Source of the DNA: DASTDH01 sp035601575
GTDB lineage: Bacteria; Verrucomicrobiota; Verrucomicrobiia; Chthoniobacterales; JAFAMB01
Direction: 5' to 3'
DNA length: 64,000 nucleotides
Assembly: GCA_035601575.1 (NCBI GenBank)
Contig: DATNNZ010000051.1
Span: 43,474-107,473 of the forward strand
The notes under the pieces were generated by a model. That model was not told the origin of the DNA, searched no databases, and worked only from the letters and a program-made list of their open reading frames with translations. Every line of letters begins with the position of its first letter. Within the stretch, counting starts at the first letter, position 1. The position numbers were made by a program, and so were the translations under genes. Of this stretch, positions 42,030 through 50,525 are shown one piece after another.

Positions 42030-44285
42030 TTAGAAAAATAGGAAATGCTTTTTCTTTTCGGTTTGCTGCTGTTGCTGTTGTTGTTGGCCCGAGCTGTCCT
42101 CTTTCGGTTTTCGGCGGAAAAAATCGAAGAAGCTCTTGTGTTTTTCCTGTTGTTGAGCCGTTTTATTAACAGTTGAAGAATGGTTGTCTGCCTCTGGTCG
42201 AATGTCCGGTTCCGAGGCTTTGTTTTTGGAAGAACTCTTCGTGTCTTCTTCTGCCACCGGGTGCGTGTCCGCCGTTTCTTCATCATTGGCGGCAAATTGG
42301 GTCGGTACGCTGTTATCCTTGAAATTGATGGTCTGGACGAATTTAAAATTTCCAATCGCGGCGTCGAGCGGCTTTACCCCCGGATCAAAGCCTTTGTCCA
42401 GCGCGAGTATCTGTTCAATCAACTTGGCGGCGATCGGAGCGGGCACTTGACCGCCCGCTTGCGCTCCCTGTACCAACACCGCCAACGCGATCTTTGGGTT
42501 GTCATACGGCGCAAAAGCGAGAAACCAGGTGTGATTGTCTTTTTGGCCGTCTCGCCAGAACTGCGCGGTTCCAGTTTTTCCGGCGACCACAACACCCGGA
42601 ATCTTGGCGCGCGACCCAGTTCCGCCCGAGTCATTGACCACTCGCCACATCCCACGACGAACCAGTTCAATTTCGTCTTTGCTCAGGTTATTATCGTTGC
42701 GGAGATCACCGCGTATTTTCTCGGGGCGGCGTATCATCGTGCCGTCCGGTTCCTGGATCTCGTAGACAATACTGGGTTTATAGACGGTACCGCCGTTGGC
42801 CACGGTTGCGGCGACCATCGCCATCTGGAGGGGGCTAGCGAGGACGTATCCTTGTCCGATCGAGGTGTTGGCGGTTTGCCCTTGGCTCCATTTTTCGTTG
42901 TGATTGATTCGGAGCCACTCCGGTGATGGCAACAAGCCTGGATCTTCGCCGCTCAGCTCGATGCCCGACGGCTGACCAAGTCCGAGCGTGTTTCCAACCT
43001 TATCGATCGCGTCGATTCCGGCCGCGTTTCCGTACTGATAAAAATAAGCGTTACAGGAATTCTTAATCGCCTCGGTCAGGGTTTGAGTTCCGTGAGCGCC
43101 CCCTTTGGCGGCGATCCAGCATTTCATGTAGGTGTTTCCGTAGGTCACACCGCCGCTGCAAGTAAACTGGGCTTTCGCTAGACCGCGGGTCAAACCTGCT
43201 AATGATGTCGCGAGTTTGTAGGTCGATCCCGGGGCGAAAGCACTGATCGCACGGTTGGTGAGCGGATCGGCGTCGGCGTCTTTGATGGCGGCCCAATCCC
43301 GGGCCGAGATAGAAGGGATAAATTTGTTGGGATCGTAAGACGGTACCGAGGCCATCGCGAGGATTTGTCCGTTATTGGGATCCACCACGACACAAGCGGC
43401 GCGACCGACAACACGAAGCGTTGTCTCGACGATGTACTGAATGCGCGAATCGATCGTAAGATACACATTCGCTCCTGGGGTCGGCTGCAAGACCTCTTTC
43501 TCACCCTCTATCTTATTCTTTGCGTTCTTCTTAAGAATTCGCTTACCAGGCTTACCTCGCAACTCATCGTCCAAATAGTACTCGATGTTGGTGCGCCCCT
43601 GAACGTCGGGTTCATAAAAATTAAAATCCCTGATGTCGGGGAGCTTATTGATATCCTTGGGCGCGCCGACGTAGCCCAGGAGCTGGCCCGCCATAGCGTT
43701 GTAAACGTATTTGCGCACCGGCCGGACATTTACTTGCACTCCGGGTAACCCAAGATCTTTCTCCGCAAATTTCGAGAAAGTCGCAAAGTCCAAATCCTCG
43801 CGATAGGTGAAGGGGACCAGAGTATTATTTCGATAATGAGTGCGTAGGCGTTCCGAGTTGTAGGGCTCCGCGACCTTCAGTTCTTCCAGACGCGGGATGA
43901 TGGTTTTATCGACAATTTGCACGATGTCATCCACCTTGCGGTCGTGCAACATCCCCTCTGAATCGCGAGCGCGATAATCCAGTGTCGGCGGTTGACCATA
44001 CTGTTTTTTGTAGCCGGTTACGAGATCCGGCAGATAAAAATCGACCTCGTAGCTTGGTCGGTTGGTGACTAGCGCGACCCCATTTCGATCTCGAATCTCG
44101 CCCCGGACCGAGGGGATACGGACGGTCACTTCGGACGAACCCTGGATTCGGGATTTGTAGGTGGAATATAGTCGAATCTGCACCCACCAGAGCCGGATAC
44201 CAACGGCGGTAAGCGCAACCAGAAAAAGTCCAGCGAGAAAGAGAACTCGAAAATCGAGTATAGCAGAGGATTTCGAACGTGCCAT
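42030..44285 (-). CDS. mrdA: Penicillin-binding protein 2 (elongation transpeptidase)
   Basis: 751-aa class B PBP that crosslinks lateral-wall peptidoglycan with RodA. N-terminal anchor (about 8-30), pedestal, and transpeptidase domain with STYK (catalytic S354), SCN (in KNSCNAY) and KTGT (VAGKTGTAQF). E. coli PBP2 is 633 aa; the surplus is a periplasmic C-terminal tail of about 100 residues, hydrophilic, with eight consecutive Gln (about 734-741) and then TEKKKHFLFF. It lies 4 bases after mreD and 39 before rng. rodA itself is not in the window. Confidence 0.92.
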   Translation of the reverse strand: MARSKSSAILDFRVLFLAGLFLVALTAVGIRLWWVQIRLYSTYKSRIQGSSEVTVRIPSVRGEIRDRNGVALVTNRPSYEVDFYLPDLVTGYKKQYGQPPTLDYRARDSEGMLHDRKVDDIVQIVDKTIIPRLEELKVAEPYNSERLRTHYRNNTLVPFTYREDLDFATFSKFAEKDLGLPGVQVNVRPVRKYVYNAMAGQLLGYVGAPKDINKLPDIRDFNFYEPDVQGRTNIEYYLDDELRGKPGKRILKKNAKNKIEGEKEVLQPTPGANVYLTIDSRIQYIVETTLRVVGRAACVVVDPNNGQILAMASVPSYDPNKFIPSISARDWAAIKDADADPLTNRAISAFAPGSTYKLATSLAGLTRGLAKAQFTCSGGVTYGNTYMKCWIAAKGGAHGTQTLTEAIKNSCNAYFYQYGNAAGIDAIDKVGNTLGLGQPSGIELSGEDPGLLPSPEWLRINHNEKWSQGQTANTSIGQGYVLASPLQMAMVAATVANGGTVYKPSIVYEIQEPDGTMIRRPEKIRGDLRNDNNLSKDEIELVRRGMWRVVNDSGGTGSRAKIPGVVVAGKTGTAQFWRDGQKDNHTWFLAFAPYDNPKIALAVLVQGAQAGGQVPAPIAAKLIEQILALDKGFDPGVKPLDAAIGNFKFVQTINFKDNSVPTQFAANDEETADTHPVAEEDTKSSSKNKASEPDIRPEADNHSSTVNKTAQQQEKHKSFFDFFRRKPKEDSSGQQQQQQQQTEKKKHFLFF

Positions 44286-44289
44286 AACG

Positions 44290-44844
44290 TCAAGTTAGTT
44301 TCATAACCTCCGCTCGCGGCCGGAATCCTATCAGGTGAGACAAGGAGGACAGGAAAAGAAAAACAAAGGGCGTAGTGAGCATAGCAATCAGACCGGGGCC
44401 TAAAATGCGCCATACTATGACATCACTAAAGAAAAAATCACTCCGTTCGAAGCTGAGGATCGCATATTGTGCCAGCAGGCAAAAAGGAGTCAGAATCGCG
44501 GCAAGCTCTGCCAGGGCCAGGTGAACGGCCCAACCCCTCCTGAGAAACAAGGGACGAAAACCGTGGATGATTAGCGCCGGAATTAGATAAATGATGATCG
44601 ACGTACCGATAACGTAGTCAGAATGGCCAGAGCTTCGGGGAATAGTTAATAGGTCGTTCCAGAGCCCGGTCACAAACACCAAAACCAGCACCAGCGGAAA
44701 AGGGAAGCTCAGGCTGCCGTAGAAAAGCAACGCGGGTACAAAAAGAATAGCCGCTCCCTCAAGGAAAATCATCGGGGGAATATAAAGCTGGAAGATAAAT
44801 GAGACGAAAACCAACAGAATCAGAACGAGGAAAAACCTTATCAT
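44290..44844 (-). CDS. mreD: MreD-like rod-shape protein
   Basis: 184-aa polytopic membrane protein with about five transmembrane helices. The sequence is poorly conserved, as is normal for MreD, so the assignment leans on position: it overlaps mreC by 4 bases and is followed by mrdA after 4 bases. The FVTGLWNDLL segment in the loop after the second helix corresponds to the short conserved MreD motif. Its role is to couple MreB/MreC to the elongation synthases. Confidence 0.82.
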   Translation of the reverse strand: MIRFFLVLILLVFVSFIFQLYIPPMIFLEGAAILFVPALLFYGSLSFPFPLVLVLVFVTGLWNDLLTIPRSSGHSDYVIGTSIIIYLIPALIIHGFRPLFLRRGWAVHLALAELAAILTPFCLLAQYAILSFERSDFFFSDVIVWRILGPGLIAMLTTPFVFLFLSSLSHLIGFRPRAEVMKLT

Positions 44845-45644
44845 TTGATTCCACTAATTACGAAAACATCTTGGACCTTGCTGAGATCCACTGCCGGCTG
44901 CACGAATGCCACGCCTTCTAACTCCTTGACCGTGAATTGCTTAACTGTACCAACGATTACTCCCGAAGGAAATACTCCGCCGGTTCCGGACGTAGTCACC
45001 TGCATGCCCGGTTTGATCTCGGCAGTTTTGGTAAGAAACCGGATGCGCAAGTCGGGAGCGAAATTGGAAGAGGCGCGAGTTCCGCTGATAATGCCTTGTT
45101 CGTTGGTGCCCTCGATCGAGACGGAAACCCGAAGGGTCTCGTCCGAAACGAGGACGACACTCGAGATATTCTTCGCGACCGTCGCGACTTTTCCGACCAA
45201 ACCAGCCTCGGTGACCACCGCCATATCAACTGCCAGACCGTCTTCACTTCCTCGGTCAATGGAACAAGTGTTCCACCAGCTTGCATTATCTCGAGCAATT
45301 ACCCGAGCAGGGATCAGTCGAAAAGGTGACCGTTCCCGAAAACCAAGCGCCTTATTCAAGCGGTTAACCTCGGTTTCGAGCGTCTTGAGAAGATTGTTGG
45401 TGGTTCGGAGTTGCTCGTTTTCTTGTCGGAGTTGACGATTTTCCTTTTCCAGTTCGTCGAGTTTTTTTAGACCACCGCTCATCCCGCCAAGTCCCTGCTG
45501 AAGAGAGGAGCCGGTTTTCAAAATCGGCGAGACGAATTGGAGAAAGTTTGCTTGAATCCGCTGTTTGCAACCACCGGGGAGGAGAATGAGAACAAGAACT
45601 AATGCGACGAAAACTGCCAGCGTCGCGATCGATGGGCCCCTCAT
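44841..45644 (-). CDS. mreC: Rod shape-determining protein MreC
   Basis: 267-aa bitopic protein: transmembrane helix (about 7-24), periplasmic coiled coil (about 58-95, LDELEKENRQLRQENEQL) and the two-barrel MreC domain (VIARDNASWWNTCSIDRGSEDGL near 113 and GVFPSGVIVGTVKQF near 225, each split here only as landmarks). MreC activates PBP2 in the elongasome. Fifteen bases after mreB. Typical length. Confidence 0.93.
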   Translation of the reverse strand: MRGPSIATLAVFVALVLVLILLPGGCKQRIQANFLQFVSPILKTGSSLQQGLGGMSGGLKKLDELEKENRQLRQENEQLRTTNNLLKTLETEVNRLNKALGFRERSPFRLIPARVIARDNASWWNTCSIDRGSEDGLAVDMAVVTEAGLVGKVATVAKNISSVVLVSDETLRVSVSIEGTNEQGIISGTRASSNFAPDLRIRFLTKTAEIKPGMQVTTSGTGGVFPSGVIVGTVKQFTVKELEGVAFVQPAVDLSKVQDVFVISGIK

Positions 45645-45659
45645 GAGAGCGGAGATCTG

Positions 45660-46694
45660 CTATCGGGTTGGCTTATCAGAGGAGGCAACCTGTCGAAGAA
45701 ACTTGATTTCGGTCAGCGCACGACCGGTCCCTTCCGCCACTGCGCTGAGCGGATCCTCGGCAACGTGAACCGGAAGACCAGTCTCTTCCTGCAACAGTTT
45801 ATCGAGGCCGCGCAAGAGAGCACCTCCGCCGGCCAAGACCAGACCACGATCAACCAAGTCCGCGGAAAGCTCCGGCGGGCAGCGCTCAAGGGTGACGCGG
45901 ACCGATTCTACTATGGTCGAGATTGGTTCGAGCAAAGCCTCGCGAACTTCCTGGGAGGTAATGGTTAAAGTCTTCGGTAAGCCCGCCACCAAATCCCGGC
46001 CTTTTACCTCCATGCTGGTCTCCTTTTCCATGGGGTACGCGCTGCCGATTTTGATCTTGATTTCTTCGGCCGTACGCTCTCCGATCATTAAGTTATAAGC
46101 GCGCTTCATGTATCCTGCGACTGCTTCATCGAGTTCATCCCCCGCTACCCGCACACTCCGGCTAAACACAATGCCCGAAAGCGAGATCAAAGCGACCTCA
46201 GTAGTGCCGCCGCCGATATCGATGATCATATTGCCGGCAGCATCTTGGACTGGCAAACCGACACCAATCGCAGCCGCCATCGGTTCTTCGATCAGATAAA
46301 CCTCGCGCGCACCGGCGTGAGCGGCCGATTCTTTTACCGCGCGTTTCTCCACTTCGGTAATTCCGGAAGGCACCGCGATCACGACTCGGGGTCGAACCCA
46401 CTTGCTACTATGGACTTTGGTGATGAAATGTCGGAGCATCGCTTCCGTCATTTCGAAATCGGCGATGACACCGTCTTTCAACGGGCGTACGGCAACAATA
46501 TTACCGGGTGTACGGCCGAGCATTCGCTTTGCTTCATCGCCAACCGCTAAGACGTGACTACTACCTGATCGAACCGCAACCACTGATGGCTCCCTTAAAA
46601 CGATGCCCTGATCCTTTACATACACCAGCGTATTGGCTGTTCCCAGATCAATACCAATATCGTTCGAGAATAAGCCGAAAATGCCATTAAACAT
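45660..46694 (-). CDS. mreB: Rod shape-determining actin MreB
   Basis: 344-aa bacterial actin that organises the lateral-wall synthesis machinery under the inner membrane. Phosphate-1 IGIDLGTANTLVYV at the N-terminus, connect/phosphate-2 MIIDIGGGTTEVALIS near 165, adenosine motif LAGGGALLRGLDKLL near 290. First gene of the mreBCD-mrdA-rng unit. A promoter candidate lies about 120 bases upstream. Full length. The presence of MreBCD predicts a rod or elongated cell, which is inference. Confidence 0.96.
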   Translation of the reverse strand: MFNGIFGLFSNDIGIDLGTANTLVYVKDQGIVLREPSVVAVRSGSSHVLAVGDEAKRMLGRTPGNIVAVRPLKDGVIADFEMTEAMLRHFITKVHSSKWVRPRVVIAVPSGITEVEKRAVKESAAHAGAREVYLIEEPMAAAIGVGLPVQDAAGNMIIDIGGGTTEVALISLSGIVFSRSVRVAGDELDEAVAGYMKRAYNLMIGERTAEEIKIKIGSAYPMEKETSMEVKGRDLVAGLPKTLTITSQEVREALLEPISTIVESVRVTLERCPPELSADLVDRGLVLAGGGALLRGLDKLLQEETGLPVHVAEDPLSAVAEGTGRALTEIKFLRQVASSDKPTR

Positions 46695-46812
46695 GCAAAC
46701 TCTGCCTTTTTAATTTACTATTTCTGCTTCAGTCCCTGGCCGGACGAGCAACCTTTTGCGCTACTTCAGTGTTCAAGGATGTCTGCGAGCCACCACTATG
46801 ATAGCCAGCCTG

Positions 46813-46841
46813 TATCTAGGTAGACGGAGACAGGTCGTCAA
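46813..46841 (-). promoter_or_regulatory. Candidate promoter for mreB operon
   Basis: On the minus strand TTGACG (46841-46836), a 17-base spacer and TAGATA (46818-46813) form a good sigma-70-like promoter. Transcription would begin near 46806, giving an mreB leader of about 110 bases. Confidence 0.5.
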
Positions 46842-46886
46842 GGAAACAATCTGACTTAAAGTTGCTAGGTTAAATCAGGCTCTGCA

Positions 46887-47744
46887 TTGGATAGATACCG
46901 ATCACAGTTTCGATTCCTACTAACTCTCTGCAGGGATATTTATCTGCTGGAAATTTTTGGAGCACTGTCGGTTTCAGCGTTGGGCTGGGCCGCTTGCCAA
47001 TGTTCCGGGACACCGTGGTATCCTTCTGCTCCGCTTTGGTTTGCCGGATATCTAGTCGTCTACAATCTGGACCGATTGTATCCAGACCCAGCGGATTCCT
47101 TAAATACGCCCCTGCGGTTTCGGCATCGAGATAGGCTTCGCTCGATCAGAGTCGCGGTCATAGTTTTCGGATCGGTGATCCTGATCGCTTGGCCAATATG
47201 GACCGGGCAATCGCTGCTTCTTCCCGGGCTTGTAGCTGTGACCGCCGGCTTTCAGTTTTATTCGCGTCCGTTGCCCGGCTGTAGTATTCGGCTAAAAGAC
47301 TTGCCTGGAATCAAAAGTCTTTTTGTTCCCGCTTTTATCGCGGCAATCCTGGTGATCTGGCCGATTCTGCAAACCGGCGAGAGGTTCTCCTGGTTGGATC
47401 TGGTCATCTTTACCTGGTGCTTCTTGGTCCTGGGAATCAACAGTCTGGTATTTGATCTTCGAGATATAGCAGGGGACCGTTTACACGGTACACCGACGAT
47501 TCCGGCCTGGTTGGGAGGAGGGCTGACCAGCCTTTTGTTGCTGGCTTTGGGAGCCAGCATGGTTTTCCTGAGCGGATACCTTGGATTACCCGGTGATCGG
47601 TCGCGCGCGCTGCCTTTTGCGTTGGCCTGTGTTCACGTCGCGATCATGGTCGCGATCCAATGCCGGGCTAAACCCATGTTGCTGAGCTTCCTGGCCGACC
47701 TGCTTCTTTTGACTCCAGCTTTTTCGATTGGATTATTTCGGTAA
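46887..47744 (+). CDS. UbiA-superfamily prenyltransferase-like membrane protein
   Basis: 285-aa integral membrane protein with seven to nine helices. Two reduced Asp-rich motifs match UbiA prenyltransferases: NLDRLYPDPAD (residues 60-70, instead of NDxxDxxxD) and DLRDIAGDRLHGTPTIP (190-206). It could prenylate an aromatic acceptor, for example in menaquinone synthesis; a UbiD-family gene lies 2.8 kb downstream. The first motif is atypical, so activity is uncertain. Start TTG 46887 with no strong RBS. Confidence 0.6.
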   Translation: MDRYRSQFRFLLTLCRDIYLLEIFGALSVSALGWAACQCSGTPWYPSAPLWFAGYLVVYNLDRLYPDPADSLNTPLRFRHRDRLRSIRVAVIVFGSVILIAWPIWTGQSLLLPGLVAVTAGFQFYSRPLPGCSIRLKDLPGIKSLFVPAFIAAILVIWPILQTGERFSWLDLVIFTWCFLVLGINSLVFDLRDIAGDRLHGTPTIPAWLGGGLTSLLLLALGASMVFLSGYLGLPGDRSRALPFALACVHVAIMVAIQCRAKPMLLSFLADLLLLTPAFSIGLFR

Positions 47745-47763
47745 AGGGATTGCCGGTAGGCGC

Positions 47764-47794
47764 ATGAGCGTGAGACCCATGGGCCTCGTGAGTC
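47764..47794. repeat. 9-bp unit array (ATGGGNCYC family) at a convergent junction
   Basis: Partial unit ATGAGCG, then TGAGACCCA (47771-47779), TGGGCCTCG (47780-47788) and TGAGTC. The centre CCCATGGG makes a near-palindrome, GAGACCCATGGGCCTC. It sits between the convergent UbiA-like gene and mog and resembles the 9-bp array at 26693-26737. Confidence 0.5.
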
Positions 47795-47796
47795 AA

Positions 47797-48282
47797 CTAG
47801 CACGACGTCGGCAAACCTTGCACAACCTTTACCGCGTGCGGAATCGCAGCCGCAACAAACTTCAAGCAATCAACCGCTCCCGCCGGTTTGCCGGGCAACG
47901 CGATAACCAGTGAGCGATCCACGATTGCCGCTAGACTGCGGGAGAGGATCGCGTTCGGTGTCAGCTTCATCGATTCTGCTCGCATGATTTCACCAAAACC
48001 GGGAAGTTCAACGCGCATGATTGCTCGGATTGCCTCCGGGGTCTGATCGCGAGGGGCAATACCGGTGCCACCAGTCGTGAGAATAACCTGGCACCCCTGT
48101 GCCGCGAATGCCCGAACGGCTTCTTGGATTCGTGTAATTTCATCCGGTACGATTGCTTCAGCCTGAACGTTCCAGCCGAATTGCTCAACTTGCCTGGCCA
48201 GCGCTGGGCCACCCAAGTCGCCATAGACGCCGGCGGAAGCACGATCCGAAACTGTGACGACTCCGACGCTGATTTGGTTCAC
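47797..48282 (-). CDS. mog: Molybdopterin adenylyltransferase (MogA/MoaB family)
   Basis: 161-aa enzyme of molybdenum cofactor synthesis that adenylylates molybdopterin before metal insertion. N-terminal VGVVTVSDRASAGVYGD and the molybdopterin-binding motif LTTGGTGIAPRDQTPEAI near residue 65-82 are intact. MogA versus MoaB cannot be separated by sight, though 161 aa is nearer MoaB. Overlaps moaC by 4 bases and follows moaA-moaC on the minus strand, so all three form one operon. Confidence 0.88.
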   Translation of the reverse strand: MNQISVGVVTVSDRASAGVYGDLGGPALARQVEQFGWNVQAEAIVPDEITRIQEAVRAFAAQGCQVILTTGGTGIAPRDQTPEAIRAIMRVELPGFGEIMRAESMKLTPNAILSRSLAAIVDRSLVIALPGKPAGAVDCLKFVAAAIPHAVKVVQGLPTSC

Positions 48283-48728
48283 ACGGTCCCCTTGGTTTTG
48301 GACACTAAATGGATGTCAGTGATTGCCATCGTTTTGTCGACCGCCTTGCACATATCGTAAATGGTGAGTGCTCCAACGGTAACACCGCTCAAAGCTTCCA
48401 TTTCGACTCCAGTCTGGGCATTGGTTACGGCGGTACAACGGATGCGGATTCCTTCACCAAGATCCTCGAATGTGACTTCGACGTGCTGAACCGGCAGAGT
48501 GTGGCAAAGCGGAATCAATTCGCCGGTCCGTTTTGCGGCCAGGATAGCTGCAATTTGCGCCGCCGCGAGGACATTGCCTTTGGCGATCTGGGACTGATTA
48601 ATCTTTGCCAGAGTGGCCGGTTGAAGGCGGATGGTTCCTTCGGCTACCGCAACGCGTCGCTCGACCGGTTTAGCTGACACATCGACCATGGACACCTGGC
48701 CTTCGCTGCTGAGATGTGTCAGTTCCAT
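48279..48728 (-). CDS. moaC: Cyclic pyranopterin monophosphate synthase MoaC
   Basis: 149-aa hexameric cytosolic enzyme that, with MoaA, converts GTP into cyclic pyranopterin monophosphate. N-terminus LTHLSSEGQVSMVDVSAK, active-site segment LIPLCHTLPVQHVEV and MEALSGVTVGALTIYDMCK are all characteristic. The start at ATG 48728 fits family N-termini better than the internal ATG 48689. Twenty-one bases downstream of moaA and overlapping mog. Confidence 0.94.
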   Translation of the reverse strand: MELTHLSSEGQVSMVDVSAKPVERRVAVAEGTIRLQPATLAKINQSQIAKGNVLAAAQIAAILAAKRTGELIPLCHTLPVQHVEVTFEDLGEGIRIRCTAVTNAQTGVEMEALSGVTVGALTIYDMCKAVDKTMAITDIHLVSKTKGTV

Positions 48729-48749
48729 TCGATACGGTGTAATATTGGG

Positions 48750-49751
48750 CTAGCCGCCGATAGCTACCATCTTGCGACCGGGTTGATAATTCGATCGAAA
48801 CTCGTGCATTTCCGGTTTCTGATCTACCACTTGGCGGAAAAATTGCTGAAGTTCTTCATCCGAGGCGCCCTCTCGCAATGGCTTTTTGATGTCGAATTCA
48901 AGGTGGCTGCCCAAACACGGACGAAGCTTGCCCTCGCAAGTGAGGCGGAGCTTGTTGCAGGTCTCGCAAAAATGAAGGTTGGTGAGCGCACCGATAAAGC
49001 CGATGCGTTGGGCATGTCCGGGACATTGATAATAGGTGGCAGGGCCATTCGTCCGGTATTGCGGATCAGGAATCAAGGATCCGAATTCCGATTCGATGAC
49101 GCGCCTTGCCGCCGCGACAGGAAGAAAGTTTGCGTCATCAAGGACAGTTTCGGTACTTACCGGCATCAACTCGATGAAGCGCACCAGGAAATGGTGAAGC
49201 CGAGCGAACCGAACGAGGTTGGGAAGCTCGTGTTCATTCCTGCCGCGCATAAGCACCGTATTGAGCCGAATGTTGGTAAAGCCGGCTTGCTTCGCGGCCT
49301 CGAGACCGGCCAGAGTCTGGTTCAAAAAGTCTCGGCCAGTAATTGCTGCGTAAGTCTCGGCTTGAAGCGTATCAAGTGAGACGTTGAGACTGGTCACTCG
49401 CAGCCGGCGCAACGCCAGGGCCATGGTGACACCGGGTTCAACTTCCCTTGCCAGCAAAGAGCCGTTGGTCGATACCCCAATCTCTTGAATTTTTGGAAGG
49501 ATGCTAATCTGACGAAACAACTCAAGAATGTTTCGTCGAGTGAGCGGTTCACCGCCGGTGATTCGCACTTTTCTAACTCCCAATTCGGAGGCAATGTGGA
49601 CCAATCGGTGAATCTCTTGGTAGGTCAGAATTTCGTTATGGGGGAGCCACTCCTGAAGCTCCTGGGGCATACAGTAAACGCACCGCTCGTTGCATCGGTC
49701 GGTGACCGAAACACGTAGATAGCTGATGCGATGTCCAAATCGATCCTCCAT
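48750..49751 (-). CDS. moaA: GTP 3',8-cyclase MoaA
   Basis: 333-aa radical SAM enzyme catalysing the first step of molybdenum cofactor synthesis. N-terminal 4Fe-4S cluster ligands C20, C24 and C27 (DRCNERCVYCM), the GGEPL SAM motif, a second C-terminal cluster with FCETCNKLRLTCEG and the C-terminal Gly-Gly (MVAIGG) needed for activity. First gene of moaA-moaC-mog. moaE, moeA and molybdate transport genes are absent from the window; moaD is at 528-770. Confidence 0.95.
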   Translation of the reverse strand: MEDRFGHRISYLRVSVTDRCNERCVYCMPQELQEWLPHNEILTYQEIHRLVHIASELGVRKVRITGGEPLTRRNILELFRQISILPKIQEIGVSTNGSLLAREVEPGVTMALALRRLRVTSLNVSLDTLQAETYAAITGRDFLNQTLAGLEAAKQAGFTNIRLNTVLMRGRNEHELPNLVRFARLHHFLVRFIELMPVSTETVLDDANFLPVAAARRVIESEFGSLIPDPQYRTNGPATYYQCPGHAQRIGFIGALTNLHFCETCNKLRLTCEGKLRPCLGSHLEFDIKKPLREGASDEELQQFFRQVVDQKPEMHEFRSNYQPGRKMVAIGG

Positions 49752-49941
49752 TTACGGAATCTAGTCCCGGCCGCGCCTTGCGCAAGACTACCCGGCAGGA
49801 TAGCAGCCACTCGCTCAAATGGCTAAGTATTCAATTCGCGATTCGCGATCCGGAATTTCCACCTGCGACAACGGGAAACGAGACCGTTGCCCATCTGGAT
49901 TCCCTTTGAAGGGAGGTAAATTCTCAGTACTCTTTGTTTTC

Positions 49942-50400
49942 GTGAAACGGCGGCTGGCTTTGGCTTTAATTTTTTTGGTTCTCGCTGGCTGTTCGACCGT
50001 TGAAGACCGGATTAAAGAGAAACCGTACGCGTACGCCCAGCTTTCCGCTACCGATCAAGCGTTGGTTCGCTCGCGCCATGTGCGAAATGGCTTTACCCCG
50101 GATCAAGTCTATTTGGCTTGGGGTAAACCGGACCACGTAATCAGCGGATTTCGCCAGGGTCACCCGTATGAGGCGTGGGTCTATACGACTTATCGCACGG
50201 TCTACACCGGCTACTACTATCCGTTTTACGCGCGTTTCGGGTTCTACAACTATTACAATTACTGGCCGGGTTTTCATTATCGTTACGGCTTCTACGATCC
50301 ATTCTACGGCCCTTACGACGATTTCACTACGGTCGAAGTTCCCTATCGGACGGTGTTTTTTGAAGGGATCCGTTTAACCGGCTGGGAATATCTTCGATAA
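49942..50400 (+). CDS. Lipoprotein, Tyr/Phe-rich, with a BamE/SmpA-like segment
   Basis: 152-aa predicted lipoprotein starting at GTG 49942: basic n-region KRR, hydrophobic core, lipobox LAGC with lipidated Cys at about residue 17. Residues about 40-85 (GFTPDQVYLAWGKPDHVISG, then EAWVYTTY) resemble the fold-defining repeat of SmpA/BamE-type small outer-membrane lipoproteins, a tentative match. The next ~45 residues are extremely rich in Tyr, Phe and Gly. The frame is open back to ATG 49819, but that form would hide the signal peptide. Function unknown. Confidence 0.6.
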   Translation: MKRRLALALIFLVLAGCSTVEDRIKEKPYAYAQLSATDQALVRSRHVRNGFTPDQVYLAWGKPDHVISGFRQGHPYEAWVYTTYRTVYTGYYYPFYARFGFYNYYNYWPGFHYRYGFYDPFYGPYDDFTTVEVPYRTVFFEGIRLTGWEYLR

Positions 50401-50525
50401 CTTTGCGCAACGGTCCGTGACAGATCTCACCCTATCTCTTCTTTCGAAATCTCCATTGTGCCAGACGCGATCTGGGGAGCGCAAACGGCCTTCGCCCTGT
50501 TTGCCATTCGCCAATTTGTTGAGTC

